This document shows positions 29,193 through 40,015 of a stretch of DNA of 64,000 nt, in pieces. Source of the DNA: Iris pallida (taxonomy: Eukaryota; Streptophyta; Magnoliopsida; Asparagales; Iridaceae). The stretch lies in contig JANAVB010023996.1 in NCBI GenBank assembly GCA_029216955.1, positions 13,300,212 through 13,364,211 on the forward strand. Direction: 5' to 3'. The notes beneath the pieces are model-generated. The model worked only from the letters and a program-made list of their open reading frames with translations. It made no database searches and was not told the origin of the DNA. Position 1 is the first letter of the stretch. Every line of letters begins with the position of its first letter. A program made the translations under genes and the position numbers.

Positions 29193-32088
29193 ATGGCTCT
29201 AAAGAAATCCAACACCACCAAGAAAGGAAAGAAAGTGGCGAGAGCCACCTCGCGTGTGCCCCCGCTGAGGGTGCCATAGCACATTACGCCATCGGCGAGA
29301 GCGAAGAGGCAAACCCAGCACTAGACGGTAAGAAAGTTGAACGGAGAAGACAACAGTAGGCACCATTCATGTGGACCACGACCATGGGCAACATCGACTG
29401 CCTCTTTCAGAGTGTTGGTCGATGCTTTGTGCTATCTGCACCTTGCGCCACCTCTTTCAGAGTATTGGGCTAAAAATCTAAAGTAATGATGCCACGCGCC
29501 ATCTGTCAAATTTTCAACATGGTGCGCCATCTATCATTATATGCAGACCATGTGCTAATTGATGTGATGCACCATCTGACTTAAGAATTGGCATGCGTTG
29601 GCCGAGGATTATTTCTCCTTTCCCTGTGCCATCTATAACTCTGAATTTTCTTTTGCAATTGATTTGAGGGAAAACCCTTATGCTGAAGAACTGACATCTG
29701 CATTTCGGATGTCTGAGTATTAGAAAGATTTGTCCCATGTCCCTTTTTCTCAGTATGATCTGCCTGAGACCCGAAGAACTATGCTAGAGAATCAAGATTA
29801 TAGAACTGTGCTTTGCTTGATGAACGGGACTCCTTTTCTGTCTGAAGATGCACGTCTCTATAAGAGGCTAGCTTTCCTTTTCGGAGAGGCCATAGCTGCA
29901 GACTCTCAGCCCAAGTCGACAAAGGACCAACGGGCTTTTGTAAGGGGAGACACACTGGTATACCTGCCTGAGATGTTAAGGAATTTATCTTTATCTCAGT
30001 ATGCTCATGCCAGCTACCCAAGAAAGATGTCATGGGATTTGACTCATTTCCAAGAAGCTAGGGTAGGAAGAATATGTCACCATCGTAGAGAGCACAACAA
30101 GGACATCTTTCTCTGCAAATCTGATCAGTATAGTTCCCACTTAAGGGGTTTAAAATCAGGTAGTGTGAGGTCTGATGATGTGGCTATGATGAAACACGTT
30201 CGAGTCCCCATCTTCTCTATTATATATGCTGCATCTGAGGAAGAATATCCTCGAAATGTCAGCTTGAGACTAACCGGTTTAATGCATCCAGAGATTGTCC
30301 GTTGGAACCGCCTCTCAGTGTGGATCTTAGACAACTTTCGTAAAAAGATGCAAGAACTGGGGCTTTATGAAGCTATTCTGACCACCACTTGTGGAATCCA
30401 AAATCACTCCACTTTATTTTTAGCTTTAGCAAAAAGGTATAACAGCAGAACTGGTACCATTGCTACTCCTCACGGAGAACTAGGCTTTGCTCTACATAAA
30501 ATGCAATTTCTTTCACGTCTACCAATAGGAGATAATCCTTACGAGGAGTATCTACCGACAGAGGACGAGGTAGAGGCTTTAGCCAAAGTAAATCCTCGGT
30601 GATTGCAGTGTTAGATGAATTGCTGTCTCATTTTACCACCTATATGCACCTATACAAGACGGGTGCGACATGCTACATTTCCAAGTGGTTGGTCTACCTT
30701 TTCTTTGGCCATGAGACAGATCCCAAAGTGCAAGATCAGCCTGAGTGCACGCCTCGCCCTTTTGAGCCGCTTGACTATTTCTCAGCTGATAGAGGAGAGT
30801 GGTCGAGCTGATTCATTGTTGGCCCAACCCATGAATGGCTATGATGTCAATACCCCTCTGGAAAGTTATATAAGGCAGAGTTGTATCAATTTATCTTCAG
30901 AAGCCACTTTAGCAAGCTTTTTTTTTCCTGTGGTTACGACGGTTTATCATCCTAGGTGCTAGTATTGTCGACCGAATCCATCGCGGTGTGCATTTTGCAT
31001 TAGTGCGCTTCATATTCGGATACAAAATGGATATCCTCTCGGCCATGATTAGTAGGCTAAATACGGGACTCTGAAGTTTTATCGATAGTTTGATAGAGAA
31101 ACCCAATAACCAAAAAGGATATCCTCGAACTGAGATGCCTTACACATACTTGTTTGGCTGGCTATTATTGCATCACCCTTCATTGATGGATCCTGATCTT
31201 GGGATCGGAGAAGCATTGGCAGCTAATTTTATTGGCAGATTTGCTCAGGCAAAATGGAAGGTTATGCCTTTGTCTGATTGCATAAAAGCATTAAATATGG
31301 GTACAGGCTGGATATTTTTCTGCACTCCTCCTCCACTTGGGTATGAAAACTTTTCAGTCCCTATGTAAGATTTAGAGCCCATGGGTTCCCATCTTTCTCC
31401 TGAGGCCTTTAATTGGTTGAAGATAATTAGGCCTTCTCATCTGGTGTACAAATTTGAGAACAACTGCTTTTTAGAGTCATATCTGCCAAGTCGCTTTGCT
31501 CGCCAGTTTGGCTATGATCAGCTGTATGTTGGGAACGCAACTACTTGTCTAAAAGCTTTTGGGCATCTGATTGAAGGTGCCCGTAGATAGAGGTACTACA
31601 ATGCCAGGGGCACACGGGTTATGTTTACCATGTCTTCTGCTACCATAGAAAATGGTTCGCATATCTTGAGTTCATATGCACGCTTCTATACCTCAGCCAA
31701 TACCTTCTTTGAGGGTTATTCAATGAATGATAGTTTCATTGGAACTCGCAAAGCGTTTGATAGAGATGAAGCTACTATAGATTTGACTGAAGTTGAAGAA
31801 AATGTCCCCACCGAGGATCCTCTAGAAATTGTAAATATGGATTTAGTTGATGAAACTCAAGATCCGCTGAGAGGCCTTCTCAGGAAGCGAAAAGAGAAAT
31901 CTCTTGCGAAGAAGGCTACCAAGAAACTAAGAGTAGAGGCTGCCACCCGATCGTCTCAAGATATTCCTCTTTCTCCTGCTGTAGGGAGGGATGAAATAAA
32001 AGCAACAGCTGATGTTGAAACACCCAGAGCCATGACCAGACTTCAGATACGGCAGAGAGAAGCTGGTTTGTCCCCGTGCATGACTACT
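29193..32088 (+). pseudogene. Antisense extra gene of the Tat element, exon part 1: plant mobile domain
   Basis: The ATG at 29193 has a good plant context (AAAATGGCT) and opens a basic start, MALKKSNTTKKGKK. The recognisable body follows from about 29655. PMD-like motifs are GELGFALHKMQFLSRLP (near 30480), NPYEEYLPTEDEVE, WLVYLFFGHETD (near 30690) and YLPSRFARQFGYDQLYV (near 31490). A charged KKATKKLRVEAATR linker ends the segment. Stops and frameshifts (TAG 29718, frame change near 30600, TAA 31366, TAG 31588) make it dead. The CACTA at 32089 interrupts it, and the same frame resumes at 34001. It is convergent with the Tat pol. Similar extra ORFs, sense or antisense, are known between integrase and 3' LTR in Tat elements. 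Their function is unknown. The region 29280-29640 is repetitive and poorly coding. Confidence 0.65.
32086..32088. repeat. CACTA target site duplication, left copy (ACT)
   Basis: ACT precedes CACTACTAAATA at 32089 and is repeated at 34001-34003. A 3-bp duplication is the rule for CACTA (En/Spm) transposons. Confidence 0.85.
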
Positions 32089-32526
32089 CACTACTAAATA
32101 TGGTCTATTAGTGACGTTGTTTAGCGACGAAATGAAATTCCGTCGCTAACTATATAATATAGCGACTCCTTTCTAATGACGTCGCAAAACATCGTTGAAT
32201 ATCGACGTTCAGCGACAGTAGATACAGTATGTCGCGGAATAGCGACGTTCAGCGACATATTATTAAAATATATCGCTTATATTAAAATGCTTGCGACGGT
32301 TAGCGACGTCCACTATTGATGTCGCTAACTTTTTTACTTAGGGCACAGGGCTCCTTTTTCCCCCTCACTCGAAAACTCGAAAACTCATTTTTTTTCCCCT
32401 CCCTCCCGGCGACTCCCTCCCTCCCGGCGACTCCCTCCCCCCCGTCGAGCTCCTCCTCCCCCAATCCGAGCTACTCCTCCTCTCCGGTAAACCCTAACCT
32501 AATTCCTCCTCCTCCTTCTCTTCCCC

Positions 32527-32541
32527 CCACACACACTCACA

Positions 32542-32582
<41 letters not shown>

Positions 32583-32766
32583 ACAGACACACACACGGAG
32601 GGTGACACACCAAGTATTTGTGGAAATGCCCAATAGGTCATTTAGAATCCTAATTTCAGTTTTGTGCATAAATGGAGACACACACACACACACACACACA
32701 CGGAGGGTGACACACACACACACACACACAGAGACACACACACACGCACACAGAGACACACACACC
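32527..32766. repeat. (CA)n microsatellites inside the CACTA
   Basis: CACACA-rich tracts occur at about 32527-32600 and 32674-32766. They contain the repeated CGGAGGGTGACACAC, so the two tracts probably arose by duplication. Reading frames over them (THTHTH, VCVCVC) are artefacts. Confidence 0.9.
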
Positions 32767-32781
32767 TAATTCCTCCTCGGA

Positions 32782-32882
32782 CTCCAGACGTTGCACTGCC
32801 TCCTACTGCCCCTACGGTGCAGCTCACACAGGAGCAGTATGAGTACATGCTATCCCAGATGTGCGGCAGGGGTCTGCAGTAA
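32782..32882 (+). pseudogene. C-terminal remnant of a CACTA-encoded protein
   Basis: A short frame with TPDVALPPTAPTVQL and LTQEQYEYMLSQMCG ends in TAA at 32880-32882, followed by an AT-rich 3' UTR-like stretch. Such glutamine-rich ends are common in plant CACTA ORFs. The upstream exons are deleted or replaced by (CA)n. The identification is tentative. Confidence 0.35.
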
Positions 32883-33215
32883 TTTTATTGATTTTTTATG
32901 AGTTGTATGTATTGGCCCTATGGGCAAATTGTTTATTGGTACACATTTGTTTATACACTTGGTGGGAGACTTTTTATCATCTTCCATTTTTATTTGACTC
33001 TATTAGATGTTTGTGATGATGTGTGTCTGTGAAGTGTAGTTTGTTGGATATTTACTTTGTGATATTTACTTTGTTGGTATTTTTATTATGATATTTACTT
33101 TGTGATATCTGCGACGGGGATGACAAATATACCTATGCTGGGTTATAAGCGATGATCTGATATACAAAGGAGGTGCTGCCCAAATTTTAAAAAATATAAT
33201 ATGTACTTTTGTGAT

Positions 33216-33537
33216 GATGTGTGTCTGTATTTACAGTGTATGTGAAATGCAGTGTTCGGAACCATCGATAGTTTCGATTACTGTTGTATGTTTTATCTTG
33301 GACAAAAAGAGCAACTGTTCAGGGTATACTTCTGAGAGCTTCATTTTCACATCCTTCACTCTCTCGGGACGTCGTATAGGTTCCCGAAAAGGTGAAGGAC
33401 GTGAAGAGGAAGCTCTGAGAAGCGTACCCTGAACTGTTGCTCTTTTTATCCAAGATAAAACATAGAACAGTAAGCGAAACAATCGATGGTTCAAACACTG
33501 TACTTCACACACACTGTAAACACAGACACACAACATA
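33216..33537. repeat. Long inverted repeat (hairpin) inside the CACTA
   Basis: The arms are 33216-33369 and about 33382-33537, with a loop of about 12 nt at 33370-33381. Arms pair almost throughout; for example CAAAAAGAGCAACTGTTCAG on the left pairs with CTGAACTGTTGCTCTTTTT on the right. A transcript would fold into a stem of about 150 bp, long enough for Dicer-like processing. Confidence 0.85.
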
Positions 33538-34000
33538 ACAAAAATACACATTTTATTTTTTTAAATATTTTTTTATTCTGCGACGTATAGCGACGGATAG
33601 CGACATCTTAGCGACGTATGGGGACGTCTCTATATGTCGCTGATTAGCGGCGTTACGTCGTTGTATGTCGCCAAATTGCTGATGTGGCAGGCATGCCACA
33701 TCATCACGTAAATAGAACAGGACGTCGCTACGTAGTCGCCCGACGTCGCTAGTCGCCCGACGTCGCAAAGTTTGCGACATAACACTTTCGTCGCTCTATA
33801 TCGATAAATTTATGACGCCTCAGCGATACGACCTTGATGTCGCAAATAGCGACGTAGAGCGACGCATGTGCCATCTGTGACTTGCTTAAAAGCGACCTTC
33901 ATTTTCCGTCGCTAAAGTCGCCGCTAATTACGATTAGAGACATATTTTCCATTATTAGCGACGTACCATTACGTCGCTAATTTGCCTTATTTTAGTAGTG

Positions 34001-35197
34001 ACTTCCCATAGGGGATCGACCTTGTCCTCGTTTAGACGAGAAAGTATAGGTGTCGAAAAGGAGACCACCAAAGAACGGCCTGCTCCGGAAGAAGTACAGC
34101 CCCAATCATCTGTCTTTACTGAGGCTGTTGTCATTTCTCCTCGACCTTTATTCAAGCATTCGGCCAGAAGAAAGTTATTGGCCACCAAAGTCAAAAAAAG
34201 GAAGAATGTAGCCTCTCCTGTATTTTCTTCTCCGGAACAAAGGACAATGTCATCCGAAGGTGTTTCTTCTCCACAAGGTGATGTTATTACTCTTTCTATT
34301 CAGCAATAGTTACTTGATGTTGATCATGTGCTAATTTGTATTGATATATCTTCGTCCCTAGAACCTCCGGCTACTAGTGCTCCAAATCTGATGGTTGTAA
34401 CAGATACTCCTGGTATTGTTGTTTAAGAGCCATTGGTCGTAGGATTCCTCATTTCTTTGACTTCAACAACATTGGCAGCATTTGCTGCAGCTGGTTTAAC
34501 ATCTCCTTCAACGAGTGAGCCAACCCCAGTTACTCCGGTGTCTTCTATACCTCATGCTCCTGCAGCTCCTTTCCAAACGAAGAACCTTCTCAAGATGAAA
34601 GGATGATAAAAGCATTGCTAGATTGTGATCTTGGTATTGATCCAATCGAGGAAGACCCGATTGATGCAGCTTCTAATCCCGGCATGAATAAAACTCCCGT
34701 TCAAGTATTAACCTAGGATTCAATGACCAAGGACGATCAAGTTGAAGGTAGTGATCATCATGATGACAATTATCGGAGCCCCAATGATGATAATCAGAGT
34801 TTTGAAGAACTGCCAAGCGATGAAGACTCTGATACTGAAGTTAAGGGTGATGAAGGCTCAAGTAGTGATGACGGTGAAGCTAAAGATATTGATACCGAAG
34901 GTGGTAAGACCCCTAATGATGACAGAAAAAGGGATATTGATGTCGAGGGTGATGAGAACCCTCAAATTAATGTTGAGGGGATTCAGACTCCAATTAGACA
35001 TGTTATTGAGACAGAGGGGGCGAAGGTAGCTGCAGCCCCAGGTGAGCAAGCCAACTCAGAGGCCAGAAGTGGTCATTTTATGTCAGGTAGTTCAGAGGCT
35101 GGGAGCAGCCAGGTGGCTGTATCTAAGAACACCATGGCAAGGCTCCGTACAGAGCTAGACGTGTCTCATGAGACTCCATATCTGCTGCCAGGCTTAG
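34001..35197 (+). pseudogene. Antisense extra gene, exon part 2: linker and acidic region
   Basis: The frame left at 32088 resumes directly after the CACTA and one ACT copy. It reads RGSTLSSFRRESIGVEKETT and PAPEEVQPQSSVFTEAVV. A TAG at about 34307 and a frame change near 34580 follow. From 34723 it becomes strongly acidic: SFEELPSDEDSDTEVKGDEG and GSSSDDGEAKDIDTEGG. It ends at the splice donor GGCTTAG/GTAAAT (35197/35198). The acidic low-complexity linker between PMD and coiled coil is typical of such genes. No enzymatic motif is visible. Confidence 0.6.
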
Positions 35198-35270
35198 GTA
35201 AATTTCTTACTTTTATTATTTACCCTAGCTCCTTTGATGATATATAAAGATTGTGCTTCTTGATTTGCAG
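35198..35270 (+). other. Intron of the antisense extra gene (73 nt)
   Basis: Donor GTAAAT and acceptor TTGATTTGCAG, AT-rich in between. The upstream frame ends in phase 1, and the open frame after the acceptor (35279-35479) is exactly the one that phase predicts. Without splicing a stop appears at about 35245. This supports a real ancestral intron. Confidence 0.7.
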
Positions 35271-36060
35271 AAGGTCCTGTGGGGATGATTGCAGTAGCTC
35301 CATCTACTGCTTTCAGCTTTAGCTCAACCATGGCTCCTCTAGACATGGAGACTCAGGCTGGAGAAATAAGCTCCTCGATGATGACAGTATTAAGATCTCC
35401 TGGTGCACAGACTGTAATTCCTCCATCTTTAGCAGAGAAAGAATTTAGGTTGAAGTATCAATTCCTGGTGTATCGATGATGAACAAAGCTGTCGTCGAGA
35501 CTTATACCAATGCTTTCTTTGCCTCCTTGGGAACTCTGGTTCAGATGGTCTTAGAGAAAGGCCACCCCTACGAGTCAATGAAGACAACTGTCTCCTTTAT
35601 CATCAATGCTATCCGCAATCTTGGTGATTTGGATAGAGTTAGCTTCACATTCTGGAAGCGTTCGAAGAGCCAATCAAATCCTACCAAGATCTGACCAGAG
35701 GTAATATCCAGAGGCTCGTAGATGCCGAGTGTGAGGCGATGGCTCATGAGCTTACAGTACGACAAGCAGCCTTTGAAGTTTTTGTGGTTGTTTTCTCAAT
35801 GCGGTCCACAGAGTTGGAGTCTAGCGTTCTCGAGACTACTTCTTCTATTGAGCATTATAAGACTGAAGCCTCAGATAAGGAGAAGGAAGTGGCTGAATTC
35901 CAAACTCGTCTTCAGGCGTTGGAAGCTGAGATGGCCCAACTTCGCGAGACACTTAGAGCCGACAAAAGACGTGAAGAAGAAGTCCTGGAAATGAATGAGG
36001 TTGTCGAGAGCCGTCTGGACGATCTGAAAAGGCAATAAGATGAATTCCTCCGAACTCAGA
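35271..36060 (+). pseudogene. Antisense extra gene, exon part 3: coiled coil
   Basis: Three frames in series: FSFSSTMAPLDMETQAGEIS, then NAFFASLGTLVQMVLEKGHP, then a heptad-like coiled coil, EVAEFQTRLQALEAEMAQLR and MNEVVESRLDDLKRQ. TGA at about 35477 and TAA at 36036-36038 break it, the second probably a CAA to TAA change. The reading continues for seven codons to the insertion site of element C and resumes in frame at 54997. A long C-terminal coiled coil suggests self-assembly or protein binding in the intact ancestor. Confidence 0.6.
36056..36060. repeat. Target site duplication of element C, left copy (TCAGA)
   Basis: TCAGA precedes TGTCATGCC at 36061 and recurs at 54992-54996. Confidence 0.92.
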
Positions 36061-37559
36061 TGTCATGCCGCAGAACCAGAATATTAGAGAGCGAGGGCGG
36101 ACACAGCCAGCTACGTATATTGAAGTACAATCCACCTTGCTATACGGTCACGACTGTCTAGATACATGAGGGTTTAACTACAAGCCATCAATCTCTTATG
36201 ATCATGAACAAGCCTATTATCTCAATCTCAAAAAAGTAATAGCAGTTACAAGATGTTAAAGCACCAAATATAAAATAGTAAGGCGTCCTAAACATTACAT
36301 ATTTGGATGATCATGAAGCTAGTCATACAAAATGTGAAGACTAGCAAGAGTTTCAGTCATACATGATCAATTCTAGGATTTGTTAATCATGGTACAGCCC
36401 GTAGGTAGACAGTAAGTAAAGTACAATCGAGCTAACATATGCTCGTCGGCTAAACGCCTCAAAAGAATACTTTTACAATAGAGTGAGAGAGCCAAAAATA
36501 AAACCCACTCATTGCCAGGGTTACGCCTGGTGGTCGCCATCTGGCTAGAAGGTACGGAGATCCTCTGGAGCTGCTCCGATATCTGGCCACGCAAAGCTAG
36601 CTGGGTCAGTTCCCAAAAAGAGCAAGTGCCACAAAGGAGGCTTCACTTAAGAACTAAAACCAAATATCAGAACATAAAATAAGATAGATAATAATAAGAC
36701 ATGAAATCTAAATAGAGCAATAATTGGCAAGGGGATAAGAAATCATTCCGATCAGTTATTGATAAGGTAAGCATAAGCAATCATGTTCCGAAGTATCCAG
36801 GTACTGGAACAAGACAAGGCTTGGACTGGTTAGACTCCATTCAACATTCATGGCCAAACAATAAGTACGGCTTGCTACTTTAACTAACTACGGTTGTCAC
36901 AGCCTAGTTACTAGCAAGATGCAATAAGATGTTCCAATAGCCACAAGCCCTGCAGACCATCCAGGTTACCCGGACGAAATTAGGGGTTGAGTTCATGTGG
37001 GTACATCGTCCAGGAAACACATGTACCCTTAAGTAGCTTGGAGGGTGCAACACATGACAGTGTGCTGGAAATATGCCCTACTCGACGGTAGGCTAAAAAT
37101 CCAATAATAGGGTGCCCAGATAACGGGATTGCCTGTAGCTGGAAAATCTCTTCATAACTACTGGATTATTCTAGTTATTTAGCCTTCGTCAGTTTCAGTA
37201 GGTATCCCTGACCGTGGTACTCAGGGGTCTATGCCCTAGACATGATGCAAGACAATACTGGTTTATTTGTACAAACACAATCATCTATGGTGTCCAGGCC
37301 ATTCATTCTTGTCATGTCATGCTAGTCGTCGTAACAGCATTAAATAGTTCTTATCATGCTTACTTGTCATATAATGCCATGTCATGTCATGTCAAATTAC
37401 TTGTTATACCATGCCGTGTACCAATTCGTGATTATCAAGTTCATGACAAAAGGTGCAAGATCATAAAAGGGCAAACGGGGTACGCCAAGGGGCTCAAAGC
37501 CTCTACGCGAACGATACTACACTAGGCCAAGGAGCTCCGAGCATAAAAATAGCTCTATA

Positions 37560-37885
37560 CGGGCAAGAACAAGGAAGACTGCTCTATGCGAGCGAGGCTG
37601 AACGCGAGCGAGACTCTACGCGAGCGAGAACTCTACGCGAGCAAGACTCTATGCGAGCGAGACTGCAAACGAGAGAGACTCTACGAGAGCGAGAATTCTA
37701 CGCGAGCGAGACTCTATGCGAGCGAGACTCTATGCTAGCGAGAATTCTACGCGAGTGAGACTACACGCGAGCGAGACTCTACGCGAGCGAGAATTCTACG
37801 CGAGCAAGACTGCACGCGAGCGAGACTCTATACGAGCGAGAACTCTACGCGAGCGAGGCTGCACGCGAGCGAGAACAGCTCCTGC
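37560..37885. repeat. 16-bp minisatellite (ACTCTACGCGAGCGAG) in element C 3' LTR
   Basis: About twenty imperfect copies with CpG-rich GCGAGCGAG cores. The sister array in the 5' LTR (about 53990-54190) is clearly shorter, so copy number changed after insertion. The open frame across it (RARTLRERDS-like) is a repeat artefact. Confidence 0.85.
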
Positions 37886-38371
37886 GCAGAGTTCGGATGA
37901 ACTCCGCGTAGAATAGATTATGCGGGCATGTGAGGACGTGTGCGTAAAAGGGGAAACACTACGCTGACACGTAAGAACGTGTGCGTAAAGGGAAATTACT
38001 ATGCTGGCATGTAAGAACGTGTGCATAAAGGGCTCGTCTTCTCTCCAAGGCCGAGACGAGCAGCCATGGGACTCAAGAACTCAAGAACTCAAGAAACCCC
38101 ATCTCGGCCAAGACTTGACCCAACCATTCAAAAGCTAAACTTGCGTGGGATCGAAATTCCTACTACATGGAACTCTAAATTTGAAAACAATAAAGTTTGA
38201 TAGATCAAAACCCAAGAAATCTAAAATGAAACAACTTAGATCTACAAGAATTAAACCATGGAAATTGAAAATGCTAAGTACTAAAGTGTCTTAGAATCTC
38301 GTGAGGAAGGCAATAGAACAGCAAAAATAGGGTTCCTCCATGAAGCAAATTGCACTTGCCTAAGCCTCTCT

Positions 38372-38378
38372 CTTTATA
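38372..38378 (-). promoter_or_regulatory. TATA box in element C 3' LTR
   Basis: TATAAAG on the minus strand within CACCTATAAAGAGAGAGG. The matching site in the 5' LTR (near 54673) reads CTACTAAGAGAGAGG, so the TATA is lost there. Confidence 0.55.
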
Positions 38379-38686
38379 GGTGGAGAGAGTGTTATGAGGA
38401 AGAAGAAGGAGTTAATAAGAAATGAATGAGAAGAGAGAAGGGTGGTTGGGTTAATAAATGAGGGATGGTGGTAGGTAGGGGTATGCATACAAACCGAGCT
38501 AAACCAAGCCGAACACAACAGAACCTGATGCATGTCGAAGCCAAAGTAGACCATATGAACCATGAAATGCTAATTAACCCATGCCAATACAAAAACCCAA
38601 GGCTAGCCAGCCAGGACAAGTCAAAATATGAGTTTAAGATACGTACACGTATACCAAAATACGTATAACAAAATTTGAGGGTGACA

Positions 38687-38884
38687 ACTCTATCCACCTT
38701 AAAAGAATTTCGTCCTCGGAATTTAATCAAGATGCTAGAGATGTCGAGCAAGCTATACTAATCACAGGCAAGTTATAACTAAGTCATGCAAGCAATAAAG
38801 TTGAAGGCATAAGGCATAAGAAGATGCTATACCTTACGAGTCAAGCAGGTCGAGATATCACGATCGGATATCATCCTCACGCTC
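38687..38884 (-). other. Element C polypurine tract and 3' untranslated part
   Basis: On the minus strand, CGAGGACGAAATTCTTTTAA and GGTGGATAGAGT lie next to the LTR, the Tekay-type polypurine region. The rest is the non-coding stretch after the integrase stop. Confidence 0.7.
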
Positions 38885-39295
38885 CTACGTTGACTCACCC
38901 ATAGAGTGATGACCCCAAGAAACACGGACAAACTTGATAGTCTTGTTCTTGAGTATCTTCTCTCTTCGGTCCAATATGGACACGAGTCTCTCCTCATACG
39001 AAAGGTTGGCACCAATAACCAATTTTGAATGATCAAGGACATGACTCGGATTCGAAATATACCGTTGCAATTGGAATACATGAAAGACATCATGTACCTC
39101 ACGTAACGACGGCGGAAGAGCGAGACGATAGGATACATCACCTACTCGCTCTAGAATGTCGAATGACCCTATATACCTATGACCAAGCTTTTCTCGTACT
39201 CCGAAATGAATGGCGCCATAGGTAGGCGAGATCCTAAGGAATATATGGTCGTCGACAGAAAATTCAAGGGAACGCCGATGAGAATTGTCACGACC
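38885..39295 (-). pseudogene. Element C integrase, C-terminal part with chromodomain-like end
   Basis: Continuation of the integrase after insertion D. Motifs are GAIHFGVREKLGHRYIG, SYRLALPPSLREVHDVFHV, NPSHVLDHSKLVIGANLSYE and VRVSWGHHSMGEST. These match the Tekay/Del integrase C-terminus, which ends in a chromodomain-like module that guides integration to heterochromatin. The canonical aromatic residues are not clearly all there. The frame is open from 39295 to the stop at about 38885 and is in phase with the part at 48128. Confidence 0.8.
39291..39295. repeat. Target site duplication of element D, left copy (AGAAT)
   Basis: AGAAT precedes TGTCACGACCC at 39296 and recurs at 48128-48132. 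Confidence 0.92.
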
Positions 39296-39849
39296 CGCAC
39301 CCGCTTTTCGGACGCGAGCTCGTGAGCAAGCCAGCTACGTATCGAGCGGACTCCAGCCCGACTCGAGTACGTATAAGCTGTCAAGGTCATGGTATACTGC
39401 CAAATCATGGCAAACAAGTCTATATCTCAATCCACAATAAATATACGAAACACGAATGAACAATTATGGGTCATGGTCTGCAGCCTATTAGCATATTGTC
39501 CGATTAGACTCTAAGAATGATATGAGTCCATAAAGTAAGAAGAATATATCATGGTATTGAATGTAAAGCACGAGAGGATAACAAAGAAATAACACCAGCA
39601 ATACCTGTATCATATATCGCAATCCTCTACCATCTCGCCCTGCTAACTAACTCCATGCAGTCGCTAAACCTGAAGAGATCATCAGGTCCTCAGAGGACTA
39701 GCAAGATACAGGAAGAACATGCCACTATGACAGTAAATAACATGCATAAAGAAAATGACAAAAATAGAACAATGTACTTCTACACGAAATACATGAGAGC
39801 GTAACATTAAAGACAAAGTTCAACACTTGGGCTAACAGACAGGGGTACC

Positions 39850-40015
39850 ATGACAATCGTAGCTCATCCCAAACTAACGACCAACAGAATAATCACAATC
39901 GCATCTCCTCCGAGAATAACGACCAACAGAATATCACAACCGTAGCACGAAACTAACGGCCAACAGAATAATCAATACAACCGAAGCTCATCCGAACTAC
40001 CGGCCAACAGAAACT
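39850..40015. repeat. Tandem repeat with AACGACCAACAGAAT core in element D 3' LTR
   Basis: Four imperfect units of about 40-50 bp, each with AACTAACGACCAACAGAAT or a close variant. The sister LTR has the same array at about 44594-44758. Confidence 0.75.

Larger units (their letters stand above)
32089..34000 (+). mobile_element. CACTA (En/Spm) DNA transposon, deletion derivative
   Basis: The ends are CACTACTAAATA on the left and, inverted, CACTACTAAAATAAGG on the right, with a 3-bp ACT duplication. The 32110-32330 and 33570-33990 regions are packed with TAGCGACG/CGTCGCTA motifs, the sub-terminal repeats that CACTA transposases bind. A pyrimidine-rich, GC-rich patch ends in CCGGTAAACCCTAACC at about 32485, which looks like a leader and splice donor. 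A short reading end, LTQEQYEYMLSQMCGRGLQ (stop at about 32880), looks like the C-terminus of an element protein. No transposase core is present, so it is non-autonomous. It carries (CA)n tracts and a 320-bp hairpin. It lies within the antisense gene of the Tat element. Confidence 0.88.
36061..38686 (-). repeat. Element C 3' LTR (2626 bp)
   Basis: Bounded by TGTCATGCCGC and GAGGGTGACA. Contains a 16-bp minisatellite at about 37560-37885 and a TATA box (TATAAAG, minus) at 38372-38378. It partners with 52502-54991. Confidence 0.9.

Noticed and set aside
29193..29276. A small 27-codon gene MALKKSNTTKKGKKV...
   Set aside because: It looks like the start of the PMD gene that runs into a stop by frameshift; nothing supports it as a separate gene.
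33231..33551. Open frames on both strands across the CACTA hairpin
   Set aside because: They follow from the inverted repeat; each arm gives the mirror of the other and no domain is visible.
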